Below are positions 42,675-51,887 of a stretch of 64,000 bases of DNA, in pieces. Origin of the DNA: Alkalihalobacillus pseudalcaliphilus (lineage in GTDB: Bacteria; Bacillota; Bacilli; Bacillales; Bacillaceae_D); NCBI RefSeq assembly GCF_028610675.1, contig NZ_JAQQWS010000001.1, positions 1,116,001-1,180,000 on the forward strand, read 5' to 3'. The notes under the pieces were generated by a model. That model saw nothing but the letters and a program-made list of their open reading frames with translations. It had not been told where the DNA came from and did no database searches. Numbering within the stretch: the stretch's first letter is position 1; every line of letters begins with the position of its first letter. The position numbers were made by a program, and so were the translations under genes.

Positions 42675-43955
42675 CTAGTTTCCTCCCTTTATCTGATTCT
42701 CTATATAAGTAACAAAGCTGTCTAGTTCTACTTGTTTTTGCTCTCCTGTTTCCATATCTTTTACATTAATCACTTTTTTTTCTAACTCTTCTTCACCTAA
42801 TATCGCTGTAAAACGAGCCTTCAACCTGTCAGCTGCCTTAAACTGAGCTTTCATTTTTCTATCTAGATAGTCTTTTTCAGCTTTTAGACCATTAGCACGT
42901 AACTGGTCAAGTAATGCGAACGTTTTTGGTTTAGCAGACTCTCCTAATGCCACTAAATAACAATCAATTTGATTCGTTACATTAGGTAATTGATTTTGTC
43001 CTTTTAGTGCCATAATGAGACGCTCAATTGAAAAAGCAAAACCAATTCCTGGTGTTGATGGACCACCAAGACTTTCTACCAATCCATTGTACCTCCCACC
43101 ACCGCAAAGCGTTGTAATTGCACCAAATCCGTCACCTTCAGCCATGAGCTCAAAAGCCGTGTGATTATAATAATCAAGACCACGAACAAGAGTTGGGTCT
43201 ACTTCGTACGGTAATTCAATCGCATCTAAGTAAGCTTTCACTTGCTCAAAATATTGACTTGACTCCTCATTTAAATATTCTAGAATTGATGGTGCTGTTC
43301 CCATTAATGGGTGTTTGGCGTCTTTTTTACAATCTAAAATCCTGAGTGGATTCTTCTCTAGACGACTTTGGCAATCTGTACAGAACTCATCAATTCTTGG
43401 CTTAAAGTGATTCATTAACGCATCACGATGTGCTGTACGACTTTCTGTATCTCCTAAGCTATTAATGACAAGCTTCAAGTTTGAAACACCTAACTCCTTA
43501 TAAATCCGCATAACCAAACTTAATACTTCTGCATCAATCGCCGGATCAGCACTACCTAAAGCTTCAACGCCAAATTGAACGAACTGACGCATTCTTCCTG
43601 CTTGTGGTCTTTCATAACGAAACATCGGGCCTGTATAAAATAATTTCGTTGGTTGGCTCGGTTGTCCAAAAAGCTTATGCTCAACGAATGCCCTAACGAC
43701 ACCAGCCGTTCCTTCAGGGCGTAGTGTCAGGCTTCGTTCACCTCGATCCGTAAAAGTATACATCTCTTTTTGAACGATATCCGTTGTATCACCAACACCA
43801 CGTTGAAATAATTCTGTATGCTCAAAGATAGGCGTGCGTATTTCTTGATAGTTATAGCGCTCACATACCTTCTTTGCTGTTTCTTCAATGTACTGCCAGA
43901 TCTCCACATCTCCTGGCAAAATATCCTGCGTCCCACGTGGAATTTGAATGTTCAT
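42675..43955 (-). CDS. hisS: Histidyl-tRNA synthetase
   Basis: 426 residues. Class II motifs: NYQEIRTPIFEHTELFQRGVGDTTDIVQKEMY, motif 2 FYTGPMFRYERPQAGRMRQFVQFG, histidine signatures LVRGLDYYNHTAFE and CGGGRYNGLVESLGGP, and GFAFSIERLIMAL (motif 3). The C-terminal anticodon domain is present (DCYLVALG...FTAILGEEELEKKVINVKDM). AGGAGG precedes the ATG. The operon hisS-aspS is led by a T-box with a His specifier, so AspRS is regulated with histidine. Confidence 0.97.
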   Translation of the reverse strand: MNIQIPRGTQDILPGDVEIWQYIEETAKKVCERYNYQEIRTPIFEHTELFQRGVGDTTDIVQKEMYTFTDRGERSLTLRPEGTAGVVRAFVEHKLFGQPSQPTKLFYTGPMFRYERPQAGRMRQFVQFGVEALGSADPAIDAEVLSLVMRIYKELGVSNLKLVINSLGDTESRTAHRDALMNHFKPRIDEFCTDCQSRLEKNPLRILDCKKDAKHPLMGTAPSILEYLNEESSQYFEQVKAYLDAIELPYEVDPTLVRGLDYYNHTAFELMAEGDGFGAITTLCGGGRYNGLVESLGGPSTPGIGFAFSIERLIMALKGQNQLPNVTNQIDCYLVALGESAKPKTFALLDQLRANGLKAEKDYLDRKMKAQFKAADRLKARFTAILGEEELEKKVINVKDMETGEQKQVELDSFVTYIENQIKGGN

Positions 43956-44104
43956 TACTTTTCCTCCTACTTGCTCGGTTCTTTTTTCTCGATTGTGTAT
44001 TTCTAATTGCTCAGGCTTCCTTCTGCTTTTTCTGCTCGCACCCCGCGTATTCTTCTTATCATCATGAACATGAGATGCTTTCCTTTATTTCATCTGACAA
44101 TTAA

Positions 44105-44386
44105 AAAAATCCCGTCTCTGATGATTATCCTAAATCATCAGGGACGAGATTTATATTCCCGTGGTGCCACCCTCATTGAGTTTTAAATAAAACTCCACTT
44201 TTCAAGTAGTTAACGCCTACGAAACGTCTTTTCCTACTCAGTTCGAAACTTTTCAGAAAAACTCCTCCAAGGTGTTCATTCATCAAGGCAAATTTGGAGG
44301 GCTTACAGCCACGGCCTCTCCTCTCTAACAAATTTGGAGTCTTGATTACTATTCCTCTTCACCGGAATGGTCATTTGTTAATATTG
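44105..44386 (-). ncRNA. T-box leader of hisS-aspS (tRNA-His sensing)
   Basis: T-box core AGGGTGGCACCACGGG on the minus strand (44172-44157). The specifier is CAC (His) at 44274-44272 in GAA-CAC-CTTGG. The terminator is CTGATGATT / AATCATCAG with flanking GTCCC/GGGA pairs, followed by TTTTTTT (about 44148-44104). Stem I spans about 44385-44265. Confidence 0.92.
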
Positions 44387-44392
44387 ATATCT

Positions 44393-44422
44393 ATCATACG
44401 AAATGAATGATTCTCTTGTCAA
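44393..44422 (-). promoter_or_regulatory. Sigma-A promoter of the hisS T-box transcript
   Basis: TTGACA (44422-44417), an 18-base spacer and TATGAT (44398-44393) on the minus strand. The promoter starts 4 bases after the yrzK stop. Confidence 0.8.
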
Positions 44423-44426
44423 TAGG

Positions 44427-44603
44427 TTAATTGCGCATGAGCTTTTGTTTTAGCGTTTTTATTTCACGTAATGATAAGCCAAATTCCTGTGCTAGTTCAA
44501 AATTTGTTTGTAGCGATTCTTTTTCCATAAAGTTATGATAATCAACATGGAAGATTGGCTGTACCTGTTGTGTATGCATTTGTTGTTTGTGACTTGCCCG
44601 CAT
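44427..44603 (-). CDS. yrzK: YrzK-like small protein
   Basis: 58 residues from the ATG at 44603 (GGGGAG upstream): MRASHKQQMHTQQVQPIFHV and on to a helix-turn-helix-like end, NFELAQEFGLSLREIKTLKQKLMRN, that resembles sigma region 4. Position just upstream of hisS matches B. subtilis yrzK. The next B. subtilis gene, the amidase-like yrvJ, is missing, and repeats fill the space to dtd. No known function. Confidence 0.65.
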   Translation of the reverse strand: MRASHKQQMHTQQVQPIFHVDYHNFMEKESLQTNFELAQEFGLSLREIKTLKQKLMRN

Positions 44604-44671
44604 GAAAAGCTCCCCTTTTTTTGCTTTTTTTATAGCATGACCAAAAAAGAGGGATTTCACACGTTAATAAA

Positions 44672-45085
44672 TTGTTTTTGTATGAAAGTTACATGGGCGG
44701 GGCTACGGCAAAGTGTAGAATCCTCAAAACCGTTTATGAATGAAAAGCCACCAGTTAAAGATTGAAACCCTACTTATATATTTGGAGAGGACTAGTTGTA
44801 AACGTATCAACAGGTTAAGAAGTCGTCACTATCCATGAGTGGCCTTTGTGCAGTTACTACAAGGAATTGCCTCCGTATCTTCACATTAACCCTCTCTTTG
44901 TGCAGTTACTCACCCTCTCCACTCGAGTAACTGTCGCGTTCAGCCTTTTTCGTGTAATTACTCCAAGGTTTGAGTCAGTATCTGTACAAAGCTTAATATA
45001 TCGTTAAGTTGGCGATAGATGACTTTCATATTTGTTGGTGGCGAAGTGAATGGGGCACAGCCATGGGTTTTGTATAAAAATTAAA
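44672..45085. repeat. Dispersed modular repeat between dtd and yrzK
   Basis: Boundary TTTTTGTATGAAAGTTACAT (44675-44694). The module GGGCGGGGCTACGGCAAAG...AAAAGCCACCAGTTAAAG (44695-44762) recurs inverted at 63.8 kb. Three tandem 52-bp dyad units begin at 44850, 44902 and 44954. The middle one is a perfect CAGTTAC-N17-GTAACTG. The block closes with ACTTTCATATTTGTTGGTGG (45021-45040) and GTTTTGTATAAAAATTA (about 45066-45082). Confidence 0.8.
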
Positions 45086-45156
45086 GTGACCGTAAATCCA
45101 CCAGGTAAAATTATTCTTTCATACTCGTTGATGGTCTTTTTTTGACTGTTTAATTT

Positions 45157-45609
45157 TTACTTGTTCTCTATAGGACTTTCCAGAATTAAGGTTACGGGTC
45201 CGTCGTTAATGAGGGAGACATCCATCATCGCTCCAAAAATTCCTGTTTCGACTTGAACGCCTTTTTCTCGAAGCTTTCGGTTAAATTGTTCATAAAGTTC
45301 CTTGGCACGGTCTGGTTTCGCCGCTGCCATAAAATTAGGTCGTCTTCCTTTACGGATATCACCATATAAGGTGAATTGCGAAACGGATAAAATCGCCCCT
45401 CCGACCTGTAATAACGATAAATTCATCTTTCCATCTTCATCTTCAAAGATTCGTGTATTCACTAGCTTTTCTGCTAAATAATCTACATCTGCTTCGCTAT
45501 CTTCATGGGTGATACCTACTAAAAGCATGAAACCATGACCAATTTCTCCTACAACCTCATTATTAACTGTTACAGATGATTGTTTGACACGTTGTAATAC
45601 GATTCTCAC
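45157..45609 (-). CDS. dtd: D-aminoacyl-tRNA deacylase
   Basis: 150 residues from the GTG at 45609 (GAGGTG upstream), giving MRIVLQRVKQSSVTVNNE. It removes D-amino acids from tRNA. Signature motifs are SVSQFTLYGDIRKGRRPNF and the C-terminal NDGPVTLILESP, which form the chirality-selecting active site across the dimer. It follows relA as in B. subtilis, with a terminator between them. Confidence 0.95.
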   Translation of the reverse strand: MRIVLQRVKQSSVTVNNEVVGEIGHGFMLLVGITHEDSEADVDYLAEKLVNTRIFEDEDGKMNLSLLQVGGAILSVSQFTLYGDIRKGRRPNFMAAAKPDRAKELYEQFNRKLREKGVQVETGIFGAMMDVSLINDGPVTLILESPIENK

Positions 45610-45641
45610 TATGTACACCTCAATTATCTATTAATTTTCAA

Positions 45642-45675
45642 GAAAAAAGTCAGCGTTCGATAAGAGACGCTGACA
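45642..45675 (-). terminator. Terminator between relA and dtd
   Basis: GTCAGCGT...ACGCTGAC followed by TTTTTTC on the minus strand, 9 bases after the relA stop. Confidence 0.85.
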
Positions 45676-45683
45676 AACTCTAC

Positions 45684-47870
45684 TTAATGCATGATTCTTC
45701 TAACCGAATAAATATCTTTTATTTGTTTGATTTTATCCACTACTTTTTGTAAGTGATCAACATTGCGAATCAAAATCGTCATATGAATTGTTGCTACTTT
45801 ATTGCGATGATCAGAACGTCCTGAAACGGCATTAATAGACGTTCTTGATTCTGTAACGGCATGTAATACTTCATTAAGCATGCCATTTCGATCAAAACCG
45901 GTAATCTCAATATCGACATTATAGGACTTAGCTTGATTAGAATTCCCTTCCCATTCAACAGGAAGTAGACGAGCCTCAAGCCCTTCTTCTTGCATATTCG
46001 AACAATCGGCCCGATGTATAGATACACCCCGACCTTTCGTAATATAACCAACGATCTCATCCCCAGGAACCGGATTACAGCATCTTGATAATCGAATTAA
46101 TAAATTATCGACACCTTTTACACGCACTCCTGTGTTTGTCTTTTTCTTTGGCGTAAACGAAGGAACATCTGATAAAGCATCCGCCAAAGATTGCTCTTCT
46201 TGTTCTTGGTCTAATTGCTTACGTAATTTCTCTGTTAAACGATTCACAATTTGTTTGGCACTAATACCGCCATAACCTACAGCTGCATACATGTCCTCTT
46301 CACCAGTAAAACTGAATTTATTGGCTACTTCTACTAAATTCTCATGTGTGAGCACTTCTTTAGGCTCGAAGTCCATTGCTTTTATTTCACGCTCAATCGT
46401 CTCTTTTCCTTTGACGATATTGTCCTCACGACGTTCTTTCTTAAACCATTGCTTAATTTTATTTTTAGCATGGGAAGACTGGGCAATTTTTATCCAATCT
46501 TGACTTGGTCCATAAGAATGCTTAGATGTCATCACATCCACAATATCGCCCGTTTTCAGCTCATGGTCCAATGTTACCATTTTTCCATTCACTTTTGCAC
46601 CAATGCAACGATTACCAATTTCACTATGAATGCGATAAGCAAAATCTAATGGAACTGAACCTCGAGGAAGTTCAATCACATCACCCTTAGGTGTAAAAAC
46701 GAAAACCATATCAGAAAAAAGGTCCATTTTGAGTGATTCCATAAATTCTTGTGCATCGTTTGTCTCATTCTGTGACTCAATGACATCTCTAAACCAACTT
46801 AGCTTGTCCTCAAATGAACCAGAAGTCGTAATATTAGCTTTTCCTTCTTTATAAGCCCAATGGGCAGCAACCCCAAACTCCGCTACACGGTGCATATCTT
46901 CTGTACGAATTTGCACTTCTAAAGGATCTCCATGAGGTCCAACAACCGTTGTGTGTAAGGATTGATACATATTGGCTTTAGGCATCGCAATATAATCTTT
47001 AAATCTTCCTGGCATTGGTTTCCAAAGCGTGTGAATAACCCCTAAAACGGCATAACAATCCTTAATGTTCTTCACGATAATACGGACTGCTAATAAATCA
47101 TAGATTTCATTAAACTGTTTGTTTTGCAAGACCATTTTACGATAAATACTATAGATATGCTTAGGACGCCCAGAAATTTCCGCTTCGATAAAGACCGTCT
47201 TTAAATCATCATCTACCCGTTCCATCACATCAGATAAATATTCTTCACGTTCGGCACGCTTTTTCTTCATTAGGTTCACAATTCGATAATACTGCTGCGG
47301 GTCTAGATAACGAAGGGCGGTATCTTCTAGTTCCCATTTGATTGTGGAAATCCCTAATCGATGAGCAAGTGGTGCAAATATTTCTAACGTCTCATTAGAA
47401 GTCACACGCTGCTTTTCTGGGGGCATGTACTTTAAAGTACGCATGTTATGAAGACGATCGGCTAATTTAATCATAATGACACGAATATCCTTTGCCATGG
47501 CGATTAACATTTTGCGATGATTTTCAGCCTGCTGCTCTTCTTTGGATTTATATTTAAACTTCTTTAATTTCGTTACACCATCAACAAGCATGGCGACTTC
47601 TTGATTAAATGCTTCTTCTATATCTTCAATTGAGACATCTGTATCTTCAACAACATCATGTAAAAATGCAGCCGCCACCGTATTAGGGTCAAGTTGAAGC
47701 TCAATAATAATACCCGCCACTTGAATTGGGTGTAAAATATACGGTTCACCTGATTTTCTATATTGGCCACTATGAGCATTCTCTGCATACAAATATGCTT
47801 TTTCTAAAAAAGCGACGTCCTCTTTATTTAAATACTGACTCGCCTTTTGTAATACTTGATCGATTGTCAT
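45684..47870 (-). CDS. relA: Bifunctional (p)ppGpp synthetase/hydrolase
   Basis: 728 residues from the ATG at 47870; the longer frame adds seven. The HD hydrolase domain is active-looking (SGEPYILHPIQVAGIIIEL, AAAFLHDVVEDTDV, HRLHNMRTLKYMPPEKQ-type segment). The synthetase has MPGRFKDYIAMPKANMYQSLHTTVVGPHG. TGS (VFTPKGDVIELPRGSVPLDFAYRIHSEIG), a ZFD/RIS region with CCNPVPGDEIVGYITKGRGVSIHRADC, and a C-terminal ACT domain follow. It governs the stringent response. Confidence 0.96.
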   Translation of the reverse strand: MTIDQVLQKASQYLNKEDVAFLEKAYLYAENAHSGQYRKSGEPYILHPIQVAGIIIELQLDPNTVAAAFLHDVVEDTDVSIEDIEEAFNQEVAMLVDGVTKLKKFKYKSKEEQQAENHRKMLIAMAKDIRVIMIKLADRLHNMRTLKYMPPEKQRVTSNETLEIFAPLAHRLGISTIKWELEDTALRYLDPQQYYRIVNLMKKKRAEREEYLSDVMERVDDDLKTVFIEAEISGRPKHIYSIYRKMVLQNKQFNEIYDLLAVRIIVKNIKDCYAVLGVIHTLWKPMPGRFKDYIAMPKANMYQSLHTTVVGPHGDPLEVQIRTEDMHRVAEFGVAAHWAYKEGKANITTSGSFEDKLSWFRDVIESQNETNDAQEFMESLKMDLFSDMVFVFTPKGDVIELPRGSVPLDFAYRIHSEIGNRCIGAKVNGKMVTLDHELKTGDIVDVMTSKHSYGPSQDWIKIAQSSHAKNKIKQWFKKERREDNIVKGKETIEREIKAMDFEPKEVLTHENLVEVANKFSFTGEEDMYAAVGYGGISAKQIVNRLTEKLRKQLDQEQEEQSLADALSDVPSFTPKKKTNTGVRVKGVDNLLIRLSRCCNPVPGDEIVGYITKGRGVSIHRADCSNMQEEGLEARLLPVEWEGNSNQAKSYNVDIEITGFDRNGMLNEVLHAVTESRTSINAVSGRSDHRNKVATIHMTILIRNVDHLQKVVDKIKQIKDIYSVRRIMH

Positions 47871-48127
47871 GGAATCACCTGTTAGGTTCATATTATTTCT
47901 ATTATCATTAAGTTTAACAGCTATGTAAAGAGAAAGAAAAGAATTTTGTCGGAATAACTAAAAAAATATTTACCAGCTGAATGAAATTCTATTCAGGTGG
48001 ATACTTGTATACTTGACACGCACGAACATAACCGCGTAAACAATAGTCGACAGACAATAATGATAGGCAAAGATTTTTTTATAGATGAGTAACTACATAC
48101 AAATGCTCGCTCATTTCGCTAGAATAT

Positions 48128-48164
48128 AAAAAAAGACAAGCAGCAATTAACACCGCTTGTCTTC
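48128..48164 (-). terminator. Terminator of apt
   Basis: AAGACAAGC / GCTTGTCTT with a 13-base loop followed by TTTTT on the minus strand. The rest of 47892-48127, upstream of relA, shows no other element I can support. Confidence 0.85.
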
Positions 48165-48171
48165 GATTTAT

Positions 48172-48693
48172 TTATTCCTCATCATAGGTCGTTAGTGAAA
48201 ATATATCATAACCTTTCAAACGCTCTCTTCCAGATAAGAAGCCAAGTTCAATTAAGAAAGCAATTCCAACTACTTCCCCACCAAGCTCTTCGACCATTTT
48301 AATTGTCGCTTCAATCGTACCACCTGTTGCTAGCAGATCATCAGCAATTAAAACTCGTTGACCCTTTTGGATAGAATCTTTATGAATTGTTAAACAATCC
48401 TTCCCATACTCAAGACCATAATCAACCTCAATAACTTCTCGAGGAAGCTTTCCTTTTTTACGTACAGGTACAAATCCTTTTTGTAAAGAATAAGCAATTG
48501 GACAGCCGACTACAAAACCGCGTGCCTCTGGACCAATGACTACATCAGCTTGTTTACTCTTCGCATACTCCGCCATTTGATCAACAGCGTGACGATAAGC
48601 CTCACCGTTTTGCATTAAAGTCGTAATATCAATAAAGCGAATTCCTTCTTTTGGGTAATCCTCTACAATCGTTAAATGCTCTTTAAAATCCAT
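48172..48693 (-). CDS. apt: Adenine phosphoribosyltransferase
   Basis: 173 residues; converts adenine and PRPP to AMP. Family motifs: DYPKEGIRFIDITTLMQNGEAY, VVIGPEARGFVVGCPIAY, LPREVIEVDYGLEYGKDCLTIH and the PRPP site VLIADDLLATGGTIEATIKM. It starts 2 bases after the recJ stop, so both are cotranscribed, the usual Bacillus order before relA. Confidence 0.97.
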   Translation of the reverse strand: MDFKEHLTIVEDYPKEGIRFIDITTLMQNGEAYRHAVDQMAEYAKSKQADVVIGPEARGFVVGCPIAYSLQKGFVPVRKKGKLPREVIEVDYGLEYGKDCLTIHKDSIQKGQRVLIADDLLATGGTIEATIKMVEELGGEVVGIAFLIELGFLSGRERLKGYDIFSLTTYDEE

Positions 48694-48695
48694 GT

Positions 48696-51062
48696 CTATA
48701 CCGTCTCCTTGATTGTACTTTCTCTTTGATCCTTTTCAAACACTTGACTAAACCAATATTTCAAATGCTCAAATGATGAATAAACAAAGTCATTCTCGAG
48801 TTTTCTTTGTTGCTCCTGCTTTTGGAACGTTATCGAGTCTGATAAACTTTTCTTCTCTGGGTTCTCTTCCACTGTAATCCATCCATTTTCATAACGAATA
48901 AAACCAAGTTCCACAAACACTTGTACCATAAACGATATAGTATCCTTTGTCCAGCCTTTATATTTTACAAGCTTCATACCTTGTTGTTGTAGAGAAAATT
49001 GCTTTTGCTTTCGTAAAAATGCATAGAACCACTTAAAAGACTCTCTGTTTGGACTCATTGAAAAAAACGAATCACCCTCTTGATAGAACAAACAATACAA
49101 TTGACTAGGTTGGCCTTTTTCAGCAAACAAATGTGTGAGATCTTGTTCACTAATTGGCAGATCAAGCAAAATAACGGCTGCCTGCTCAAAAGAGATCGCT
49201 TCTTCTTTAAGTTGATCAAATGACCAGACTTTTTCAGACTCCAGTCCCAATTTTACCTGTGTATCCTCTTGAAATGCAACTAAATATTGATGAGGCACTG
49301 TAATTTGTAACAATTTCTTGTGCAAATAATTCATTTGTACGCTGCGCCAGTCAAACAACTGCCATTCGGTCACAGCAATATCCTCAATCATCAGTTGAGG
49401 TTTAATATGCCCATTCCACTCATTAATACTTAAAGTACCCACAGCAGAAACTTGGTCCTGTACGGAAATCTGATCATAAGCATAACCAAAATGAAAACCT
49501 ATCCCGTCCAGGCTAGTTCCATTTTGGTTAAATTGAAGCTTTAAATGATTAGATTCACTACCTATTTTTTTCATTTCACTAATATGAGCCTTTTCCAGCA
49601 TAATTTTTGGTGTTGGGTTACTAACACCAAAAGGAGCAAGCGATTTCATTTGCTTAATAATATCTAAGCTAATCTCATCAACCGAGGCTACTAGATCAAT
49701 TTGTTTTACAGGAATGAAATCATCTTCACTTAGTACTTCACTCGCTTGCTTTTGCAAACGATCCCTTAGTTCATCTAGATGTTCCAATGAAATGGTTAAT
49801 CCCGCTGCCATCGGATGTCCACCAAAGTGAGGAAGAATATCACGACTTTTTGACAACTCAGCAAACATATCAAATCCTTCGATACTTCTTGCCGAACCTT
49901 TGGCAACCCCTTTTTCATGGTCAATACTTAACACAATCGTAGGACGATAAAACTTTTCAACTAATCGGGAGGCAACAATACCAATGACACCTGCGTTCCA
50001 ATCTTCCTTAGCTATAACTAAAACGGCATGTTCATCAGGTGGATATTGCGTTTCAACGAGCTCCACAGCTTCCTTAGCAATCGTACTAACAATTTGTTGG
50101 CGCTCTTTGTTTAATTGGTCAATTTCTTCAGCAAGAAAGCCTGCATCCTCACTTTTGTCTGTCGTTAATAGTTCAACGGCAGGATTTGCTGAACCTAGTC
50201 GGCCAGCTGCATTCATACGAGGTCCAATTGCAAAACCTACGTGATCGGCTTCCAACATTTCTTTATCAATGCCTGCGATTTTTTTTATAGCTATTAAACC
50301 TGGCTTTGAGGTAGACTGCAAAGCGTGTAAACCTTCCATGGCTAAGAGGCGATTTTCGTCCACTAGCGGTACTAAATCAGCAATCGTTCCAATGACAACA
50401 ATGTCTAATAATTCTTTAGGTACTCTACCAAGCAATGCCTGTGACACTTTAAAAGCTACACCGACACCAGCAAGTCCCTTAAACGGATAGGAACAGCCAG
50501 GCTGCTTCGGATTAACAATCGCATACGCATCAGGTAAGACAGGAGGCGCCTCATGGTGATCGGTCACGATAAAATCTAAACCGATATCTTTTGCCACTTT
50601 AGCTTCATGAACGGCAGATATCCCTGTATCTACCGTAACAACGAGACTAAATCCCTCTTCCTTAGCCCATCTTAATGCCGGCTCGTTCGGTCCATAACCT
50701 TCCGTAAAACGGTTTGGAATATAATAATCAAATTGTGCACCTAGCATTTGCAACGTATATATCATCACCGATGTACTGCTAACACCATCAGCATCATAAT
50801 CGCCAAAGATTAATATCTTTTCCTTCTTTTCAACGGCTAATTGAATTCTATCTACAGTTTCTTTCATCCCATGCATAGCATAAGGATCATGATAATGAAT
50901 TTGGTTTTTATTTAAAAAAGTTGATGCAATCTCAGGAGTTGTTAACCCACGATTAATGAGTAACTTTGCTACTAATGGAGCGACCTGTAATTCGGTTACT
51001 AAAAGGTCTACCATTGCCTGTTCCTGGTCTTGCACTTTCCATCTTGCCTTTGAATTTAACAT
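48696..51062 (-). CDS. recJ: Single-stranded-DNA-specific exonuclease RecJ
   Basis: 788 residues from the ATG at 51062 (GAGGGGTG upstream); the longer frame adds 17. DHH-family motifs: ILIFGDYDADGVSSTSVMIY (motif I), VTVDTGISAVHEA, FIVTDHHEAPPVLPDAYAIVNPKQ (DHH) and the DHHA1 end SARSIEGFDMFAELSKSRDILPHFGGHPMAAGLTI. A C-terminal part of about 230 residues (from about 555) is the extension typical of Bacillus RecJ. It degrades 5' ends in repair. Confidence 0.95.
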   Translation of the reverse strand: MLNSKARWKVQDQEQAMVDLLVTELQVAPLVAKLLINRGLTTPEIASTFLNKNQIHYHDPYAMHGMKETVDRIQLAVEKKEKILIFGDYDADGVSSTSVMIYTLQMLGAQFDYYIPNRFTEGYGPNEPALRWAKEEGFSLVVTVDTGISAVHEAKVAKDIGLDFIVTDHHEAPPVLPDAYAIVNPKQPGCSYPFKGLAGVGVAFKVSQALLGRVPKELLDIVVIGTIADLVPLVDENRLLAMEGLHALQSTSKPGLIAIKKIAGIDKEMLEADHVGFAIGPRMNAAGRLGSANPAVELLTTDKSEDAGFLAEEIDQLNKERQQIVSTIAKEAVELVETQYPPDEHAVLVIAKEDWNAGVIGIVASRLVEKFYRPTIVLSIDHEKGVAKGSARSIEGFDMFAELSKSRDILPHFGGHPMAAGLTISLEHLDELRDRLQKQASEVLSEDDFIPVKQIDLVASVDEISLDIIKQMKSLAPFGVSNPTPKIMLEKAHISEMKKIGSESNHLKLQFNQNGTSLDGIGFHFGYAYDQISVQDQVSAVGTLSINEWNGHIKPQLMIEDIAVTEWQLFDWRSVQMNYLHKKLLQITVPHQYLVAFQEDTQVKLGLESEKVWSFDQLKEEAISFEQAAVILLDLPISEQDLTHLFAEKGQPSQLYCLFYQEGDSFFSMSPNRESFKWFYAFLRKQKQFSLQQQGMKLVKYKGWTKDTISFMVQVFVELGFIRYENGWITVEENPEKKSLSDSITFQKQEQQRKLENDFVYSSFEHLKYWFSQVFEKDQRESTIKETV

Positions 51063-51122
51063 GCAAACACCCCTCGACCTACCCATTATACAGGAGTGTT
51101 CGAGGGGTGACAATGTTGATAT

Positions 51123-51461
51123 TTACTTATTTATATTGTTTTCTTGTTGCTTAGGTGCATGGTCTTTATTCTCATCCATTTGTGGCTTATGCACGTTAGG
51201 GTGTTGAATATTTTCTTGTATACTAGCACCTGATTTTTTAAGCTTCTTAATTTCTGTTTGCAACTGATAAATCTTAACCATCCCAAATGCTCCAACTATT
51301 AATGCTCCCATTAAGACGGAACCTAAAATAATCAAAATCAGCGGCCAATTTGCTTCTCCAAATAAATAATTCACGCGAACAGAATCAACATTAATGACAG
51401 CAAAAACAGATATAATAAGTGCCACAATAAGACCGATTATAATTCCCCACTGACCTCTCAT
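51123..51461 (-). CDS. yrvD: LapA-domain membrane protein (YrvD)
   Basis: 112 residues with two membrane helices (about 5-25 and 40-62), a LapA-type domain (VFAVINVDSVRVNYLFGEANWPLILIILGSVLMGALIVG) and a cytoplasmic coiled tail (YQLQTEIKKLKKSGASIQENIQ). It is 60 bases upstream of recJ, as in B. subtilis. Function unknown; LapA in enterobacteria takes part in lipopolysaccharide assembly, which does not apply to a Gram-positive cell. Confidence 0.85.
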   Translation of the reverse strand: MRGQWGIIIGLIVALIISVFAVINVDSVRVNYLFGEANWPLILIILGSVLMGALIVGAFGMVKIYQLQTEIKKLKKSGASIQENIQHPNVHKPQMDENKDHAPKQQENNINK

Positions 51462-51587
51462 CCAGCCACCAACCTCCCAACAAAAAATTAGATAAATTTA
51501 ACATTAATATTCCCTTTTCTGGTGATAACTAAACAAGTAACATGTACTCAAAATCATACTTGATGTTTATGCGATGCGTATGGTGTG

Positions 51588-51860
51588 TTTGTTTTGTATG
51601 AAAGTTGGCTAAAGCTCATGTGCAGAGCGTTAATTGCCGCTACCGAAAATCATGCTCCGAGACAATCGCGTGGCGCTGAGCTAATCGGTGCAGCCAGCGG
51701 ATTTCAGCTCTGCCACTATGTCCCATGGGAGCATAACTCGCCCGTTGGGTTACTGCTGATTCTCTAGTTCAAAATCATTCTTACAACAAATATTAAAAAG
51801 AACAAGAACAAAGTGAATGAAGAGCCACCAAGTAAAGAAGCAAAATTCAATTGAACAAAG
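51588..51860. repeat. Dispersed modular repeat upstream of yrvD
   Basis: TGTTTTGTATGAAAGTTGGC (51589-51608), then GAAAATCATGCTCCG, GATTTCAGCTCTGCCACTA and AACAAAGTGAATGAAGAGCC, closely matching the element at 63288-63540 and, less closely, 12722-12960. The span between the yrvD promoter area and the tandem array contains no gene. Confidence 0.75.
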
Positions 51861-51887
51861 TGCCAGCAGAACAATACATTTTTCTTT

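Noticed and set aside
51585..51767. 60-codon open frame upstream of yrvD
   Set aside because: Repeat-derived; the matching repeats elsewhere do not keep the frame.
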